DNA from: CAYGZA01 sp964354135
GTDB taxonomy: Bacteria > Planctomycetota > Planctomycetia > Pirellulales > Thermoguttaceae
Length of the DNA: 33,268 nucleotides
Direction: 5' to 3'
NCBI GenBank assembly: GCA_964354135.1
Contig: CAYGZA010000027.1
Span: 1 to 33,268, forward strand
Each line of letters starts with the position of its first letter. Position 1 is the first letter of the stretch. Shown here piece after piece: positions 30,093 to 33,268 of the stretch. The notes beneath the pieces were generated by a model. The model was not told the DNA's origin. It worked only from the letters and a program-made list of their open reading frames with translations, and ran no database searches. Position numbers and translations under genes: made by a program.

Positions 30093-30896
30093 CTACCCGC
30101 GGCGGAGGTTGGCCACAAGCTGCATGATCTGGTCGCCGGCCTGCACGACCTGGGAGTTGAGCTCAAAGGCCCGCTGGGTGGTGATCAGGTCGATCAGCTC
30201 GTTGACCGGCTCGACGTTGGACGCCTCCAGGGCGTTCTGCCGGATCAAGCCGAATCCCGTCTGGCCGGCCACGCCGGTCAGGGCGGTCCCGGAGGCGTTG
30301 CTCTCCACGTACAGGTTCTCGCCCTTCTTCAGAAGCCCCTCCGGGTTGATGAACGTCACCATCTCGATCGTCCCCACCTGGCTCAACACGGGATTGTTGG
30401 GCTGCCGGACCGAGACCTTTCCCTCAGGGCTGATGACGATCGCCTCGGCGTCGTTGGGGATGACGATCGGCGGCTCGATGAGCCGCCCGGTGTCGGCCGA
30501 TCCCAGCACGATCTGGCCGTTGGAGTTCAGCGAGAAGTTGCCCGACCGGGTGTAGAGGATCTGGCCGGTCGGGTCCATCACCTTGAGGAAGCCGCGGCCT
30601 TCGATGGCCACGTCGAGCGAGCCGTTGGTCTGCTTGAAGGCCCCCTGGCGGAAGTCGGTCTGGACGCTGGAGACGCGGGTCCCCAGGCCGATCGAGATGC
30701 CCGTGGCGGTGAGTTGTCCGGCGGAGTCTTCGGCCCCGGGCATTTTCTCGTGCCGGTAGAAGAGGTCCTCGAAGTTGGCCCGGCCGCGCTTGAAGGCGGT
30801 GGTTTCCATGTTCGCCAGGTTGTTGGCGATGGTATCCAGCTTGGTTTCCATCGCCGACATGCCGGTGGCCGCGGAATACAGCGTCTGAATGCTCAT
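30093..30896 (-). CDS. flgG: Flagellar distal rod protein FlgG
   Basis: FlgG builds the distal rod. At 267 aa it has the normal length. It carries the N-terminal rod motif (LYSAATGMSAMETKLDTIAN, then NLANMETTAFKR), the central DVAIEGRGFLKV and YTRSGNFSLNSNGQIV segments, and the C-terminal EPVNELIDLITTQRAFELNS motif. GAGGAG, lying in the end of flgF, precedes the ATG. It starts 4 nt after flgF ends. The gap to flgA downstream is 209 bp and is mostly the CACGGAGG inverted repeat. Confidence 0.96.
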   Translation of the reverse strand: MSIQTLYSAATGMSAMETKLDTIANNLANMETTAFKRGRANFEDLFYRHEKMPGAEDSAGQLTATGISIGLGTRVSSVQTDFRQGAFKQTNGSLDVAIEGRGFLKVMDPTGQILYTRSGNFSLNSNGQIVLGSADTGRLIEPPIVIPNDAEAIVISPEGKVSVRQPNNPVLSQVGTIEMVTFINPEGLLKKGENLYVESNASGTALTGVAGQTGFGLIRQNALEASNVEPVNELIDLITTQRAFELNSQVVQAGDQIMQLVANLRRG

Positions 30897-30900
30897 GGCA

Positions 30901-31653
30901 CTAACTCCTCATGACCCGGTTCACCAGAGCGGAGAGCATCTGATCCTGGGTCTGGACCATGTTGACGTTGGCCTCGACCGCGCGGGAGGCTTCAATCATT
31001 TGCACCAGCTCCGTGGTGGGGCTGACGCCGGACATTTCCAGATAGCCGGCCGTGACGCGGCGCTCGGCGTCGGCGAGCGGCTGGGGCTCGGCCAGCGGGC
31101 GGAAGAGGTTCTCGCCCACCTTGACCAGATCGCCCCGCGAGGCCGGCTGCACCAGGGCCAGGTTCTGGACTGAACCCCGCTGGCGGATCGTGCCCGCGGG
31201 CGTAATGTCGAACGGCCCGGCGCCCGGCTCGAGGACGACCGGCGAGCCGTTGTCGCTCAAGACGGCGTAGCCTTGCTGCGTGACGAGCTCGCCGCGCTCG
31301 GTGAGCTGGAAGTTGCCCGCCCGCGTGAGATACTGCTCTTCGCCCTTCTGGACTACAAAAAAGCCCTCGCCCGGGATGGCGACGTCGGTGGGGGTTTCCG
31401 TGCGGCGCAAGGGGCCGGGGGAGAAATCGGTCGCGGTTTTCAAGAGCATGATCCCGCCGCCGGTGTCGTTGATCGTGCCGGAGCCCGGCTGGGCCTGGCC
31501 TTGTTCCACGGCCTCGGCATAGCGGGCCTGGAAGACCGCCAGCTCGCGCTTGAAGCCGGCCGTATCGACGTTCGCCAGGTTGTTGGCGATGATCTCCATG
31601 CGCCGGGTTTGGGCCTGGGCCCCTTCCGCCGAGATGTACAAGCCGTAGGACAT
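30901..31653 (-). CDS. flgF: Flagellar proximal rod protein FlgF
   Basis: FlgF is a FlgG paralogue of the proximal rod. It is 250 aa. The N-terminal motif RRMEIIANNLANVDTAGFKR, the middle DVAIPGEGFFVVQKGEEQYL and TRAGNFQLTERGELV, and the C-terminal SPTTELVQMIEASRAVEANV identify it. It is the first gene of a nine-gene minus-strand run that ends with flgL. No strong Shine-Dalgarno is seen. A MITE-like element and a sigma-54-type promoter lie upstream, giving a leader of about 370 nt. Confidence 0.94.
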   Translation of the reverse strand: MSYGLYISAEGAQAQTRRMEIIANNLANVDTAGFKRELAVFQARYAEAVEQGQAQPGSGTINDTGGGIMLLKTATDFSPGPLRRTETPTDVAIPGEGFFVVQKGEEQYLTRAGNFQLTERGELVTQQGYAVLSDNGSPVVLEPGAGPFDITPAGTIRQRGSVQNLALVQPASRGDLVKVGENLFRPLAEPQPLADAERRVTAGYLEMSGVSPTTELVQMIEASRAVEANVNMVQTQDQMLSALVNRVMRS

Positions 31654-31726
31654 TGTGGTCTCGCGTGCCGACCGGTGTCTTGAATGCCAGTTAGAGGATT
31701 TTGAAGAGCGGCTTTCAGGTATCAGC

Positions 31727-31931
31727 GGCCAAGTGTCAGTAATACGAGGTCACCCCCGTTTGGTGTTTGAAGCCGTATTTCGTGGGTTGCCGGACCGCGT
31801 TTTTCGCCTCGAAACCTCCTCAGAACCGGGTGAAGGAGCTTTCGACGCGAAAAACGCTGACTACCTCTGATGACAGCACGCATACGCATTCTGGCAGTAT
31901 AGGGCCGACCTTGAATTACTGACACTTGGCC
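31727..31931. mobile_element. MITE-like element 2, 17-bp terminal inverted repeats starting GGCCAAGTGTCAG
   Basis: The 205-bp element has perfect 17-bp ends GGCCAAGTGTCAGTAAT (31727-31743) and their reverse complement (31915-31931). No transposase is encoded. The first 13 bp of the ends equal those of element 1 (17301-17560), but the interior is different. It is flanked by heptamer copies: CAGGTAT-CAGC on the left and CAGCTAT units on the right. It lies in the predicted leader of the flgF operon. Confidence 0.6.
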
Positions 31932-31933
31932 TA

Positions 31934-31961
31934 CAGCTATCAGCTATCAGCTTTCAGCTTT
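31934..31961. repeat. Heptamer repeat array CAGCTAT / CAGCTTT x4
   Basis: Four contiguous 7-bp units, CAGCTAT, CAGCTAT, CAGCTTT and CAGCTTT, adjoin the right end of MITE-like element 2. On its left end TTTCAGGTATCAGC (31713-31726) continues the same pattern, so the element appears to interrupt the array. Confidence 0.75.
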
Positions 31962-32035
31962 CGGCCGGAAGCCGACGGGCAGCCCGTGACCTCGCGCAGC
32001 GGTGTTCCGCCACGTGCGATTGGCCTGCTGCGGGA

Positions 32036-32052
32036 ATGCAACCCGCGTGCCG
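32036..32052 (-). promoter_or_regulatory. Sigma-54 (RpoN)-type promoter for the flgF operon
   Basis: The minus strand reads CGGCACGCGGGTTGCAT (32052 to 32036). The sigma-54 consensus is TGGCACG-N4-TTGCW. Every consensus position matches except the first T, and GG and GC have the required 10-bp spacing. Transcription would begin near 32025, about 370 nt before flgF, with element 2 inside the leader. Rod and hook genes are classical sigma-54 targets in polarly flagellated bacteria. Confidence 0.65.
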
Positions 32053-32293
32053 AAGAACTCGGCTAGCCAAGACGTTTTCCGAATTGGAGCCGAAAGCCTT
32101 TGGCGAGAAAGCCCTTAGGGCGGCAGCGAAGATGTCGCTCGTAGCGGCGGATCGCGATCGCCACGGAGGCGCGACCAGCGATTCCTGCCGGAGGCGTGCG
32201 CAGAACTAGCCGGTTACGGCGCTAGGGGCCCTTGGCTGGACGCCCTCACCGGGCCTCTCACGCCGGCACAGCATCGCAACCAGTCTTCAGCCT

Positions 32294-32356
32294 TCACAGT
32301 CCGCGATAGGCTTCGCGGCGGTGGCGGACGTACTGGACGATGCTATAAGAGGCCAT
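32294..32356 (-). pseudogene. Deleted RelE/ParE-type toxin remnant (20 codons)
   Basis: An ATG (32354-32356) overlapping the end of the antitoxin gene opens a 20-codon frame encoding MASYSIVQYVRHRREAYRGL. The beginning resembles the N-terminus of RelE-family toxins (MxxYxI) and the rest resembles a toxin C-terminus (VRHRREAYR). The middle of about 60-70 residues would be missing. The overlap of start and stop codons is typical of antitoxin-toxin pairs. The reading as an internal deletion is inference. Confidence 0.45.
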
Positions 32357-32534
32357 CTTTCTTCAGCCGCCGCTTCATGTCGTCAAGGGAGATGGGCTTC
32401 TCGCCGCGGCGCTCCGCGACCACCGCGAGATCGTGCAAGTCTTCCATGAGTTGTCGATACCGCTTGACTGAGAGAATGACACCGGTCTTTCTGCCGGCCT
32501 CGTCAACGACGAATCGCTCTTGTGATGCGGTCAT
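32343..32534 (-). CDS. Antitoxin of the Phd/YefM-RelB type, orphaned
   Basis: This 63-aa protein (start ATG at 32534, MTASQERFVVDEAGRKTGVI) resembles the short prevent-host-death/RelB-type antitoxins. It has an N-terminal beta-rich half (TGVILSVKRYRQLMEDLHDL) and a charged C-terminal half that would clamp a toxin. No complete toxin follows; only a 20-codon remnant overlaps its 3' end. The protein may therefore be a left-over, or it may neutralise a toxin encoded elsewhere. Confidence 0.7.
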   Translation of the reverse strand: MTASQERFVVDEAGRKTGVILSVKRYRQLMEDLHDLAVVAERRGEKPISLDDMKRRLKKDGLL

Positions 32535-32681
32535 GGGTGACAGATCCGATCGGTTTGCTGGATCCAATGGACGTCCCGATTATACCTCCGGCGCCGGCTT
32601 CTAGCAGCGGGGTGCGGCGATCCCAACCCGCGTCGCTGGTTTGCGGTGGCGAGTGTGTGACAGAATCGTGCGCTCCGTGTC

Positions 32682-33268
32682 CTACTCTTCCGTGACCAGC
32701 TTGTCGTAGAACTCGACGTAGTTATCGCGGCGGTCGCTGGCCCGGGCGGCCATCGCGCTGCGGGGGTGCTGGTTCAACTGGCCGGTGATGTTGTACTGCA
32801 CGTGTGGACCCCATTCCACCTGCCGGCTCAGCGGCAGCAAGCAGTCCTGCAAGCACTTATAGACGGGGCGGATGTGAAACTTGGGGTTGCGCAGGAAACC
32901 GATCAGCAGCTCCATCGGGCAGTTGCCGGCGCCGCGGCCGAGGCCGAACATCGTCGCGTCCACGCGGTTGGCCCCGTGGATGATCGCCTCGATCGTGTTG
33001 GCAAACCCCAACTGCTGGTTGTTGTGGGCGTGGATGCCGACCTGCTTGCCCGCCGGCTTGGCGTACTCCAGGTACTTCTTGACGAGGATCTCGATCTGTT
33101 CGGCGTAGAGCGACCCAAAGCTATCCACCACGACGATCACGCTGGCCGGGGTCTGGGCAATGAGTTCGAGGGATTGGGCGATTTCGAGCTCCGAGGCCCG
33201 CGAGACCGCCATGAGGTTGGCCGAGACCTCGTAGCCCTTGTCGGCGGCGTCCTTGATCATGTCCACCG
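32682..33268 (-). CDS. HMGL-like aldolase catalytic domain protein, C-terminal part
   Basis: The gene is open at the right edge, so only the last 195 residues are seen. The sequence matches the DRE-TIM metallolyase barrel: SVIVVVDSFGSLYAEQIEIL, the metal-binding HAHNN in GIHAHNNQQLGFANTIEAI, and DATMFGLGRGAGNCPMELL. This pattern is closest to 4-hydroxy-2-oxovalerate aldolase (DmpG-type) and related isopropylmalate-synthase-like enzymes. The C-terminal extension (VEWGPHVQYNITGQLNQHPR and onwards) is found in a group annotated only as aldolase catalytic domain protein. The true substrate is unknown. Confidence 0.85.
   Translation of the reverse strand, partial: VDMIKDAADKGYEVSANLMAVSRASELEIAQSLELIAQTPASVIVVVDSFGSLYAEQIEILVKKYLEYAKPAGKQVGIHAHNNQQLGFANTIEAIIHGANRVDATMFGLGRGAGNCPMELLIGFLRNPKFHIRPVYKCLQDCLLPLSRQVEWGPHVQYNITGQLNQHPRSAMAARASDRRDNYVEFYDKLVTEE

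Larger units (their letters stand above)
31654..32293. other. Upstream region of the flgF operon
   Basis: These 640 bp hold no supported intact gene. From flgF outward they contain about 70 bp of leader, the MITE-like element 2 (31727-31931), a heptamer array (31934-31961), the sigma-54-type site (32036-32052), and about 240 bp further upstream. That last part could hold activator sites, but no clear enhancer-like inverted repeat was recognised. Confidence 0.5.

Noticed and set aside
31962..32293. Possible RNA gene in the GC-rich region upstream of the flgF promoter
   Set aside because: No tRNA-like cloverleaf, T-loop motif or known riboswitch core could be recognised on either strand.

Overview
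The window is a high-GC bacterial chromosome segment that I read as a planctomycete, probably of the Pirellulales. The main evidence is a small basic protein at 9498-9731 of the kind known as a signature protein of the PVC superphylum (Planctomycetes-Verrucomicrobia-Chlamydiae). Supporting evidence is a secreted EF-hand protein, a Ser/Thr kinase with an HRDVCPRN catalytic loop, an MqnD-type futalosine-pathway enzyme, very long FliC/FliD/FlgL proteins, and several families of short palindromic or heptameric repeats between genes. No tRNA, rRNA or CRISPR array was seen.

Layout. Positions 37-2955 (minus) hold a type II secretion / type IV pilus ATPase and inner-membrane platform protein, divergent from a secreted EF-hand protein (3478-4329). 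Positions 4551-6470 (minus) form a two-gene unit: a GalU-type nucleotidyltransferase followed by a GHMP kinase that closely resembles plant glucuronokinase. Positions 6816-8006 (plus) carry a specialised NusG/RfaH-like factor and a YqeG-type HAD phosphatase. Positions 7969-9731 (minus) carry the PVC small basic protein and a LarA-family protein, followed in frame after one TGA by a HEAT-repeat fragment. A kinase (9926-10807, minus), a thioredoxin-fold protein (11252-11830, plus), a DUF433/DUF5615 toxin-antitoxin-like pair (11951-12613, plus) and an MqnD-like enzyme (12655-13575, minus) complete the mixed half.

The other half, 13775-31653, is a flagellar locus transcribed entirely on the minus strand. 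In transcription order it reads flgF, flgG, flgA, flgH, flgI, flgJ (rod-binding domain only), flgN, flgK, flgL, csrA, fliC, fliD, fliS. It supplies the distal rod, the P and L rings, the hook-filament junction, the filament, its cap, and their chaperones. A near-perfect sigma-54 site (32036-32052) lies upstream of flgF and a sigma-28-like site (20618-20645) upstream of fliC. This suggests the classical two-tier flagellar hierarchy, with csrA beside fliC as a likely post-transcriptional control.

The intergenic DNA of the flagellar locus is unusual. Two different MITE-like elements (17301-17560 and 31727-31931) share the terminal sequence GGCCAAGTGTCAG. Each sits inside an array of CAG-containing 7-bp repeats, and each lies in a flagellar control region, ahead of fliD and in the flgF leader. 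A third heptamer array precedes flgN, a REP-like palindrome ends flgL (a partial copy ends gspF), and a large inverted repeat separates flgG from flgA. A 33-bp nested palindrome lies in frame inside mqnD, with a diverged copy downstream of fliS. The right edge holds an orphan antitoxin with a deleted RelE-like toxin remnant and the C-terminal part of an HMGL-type aldolase.
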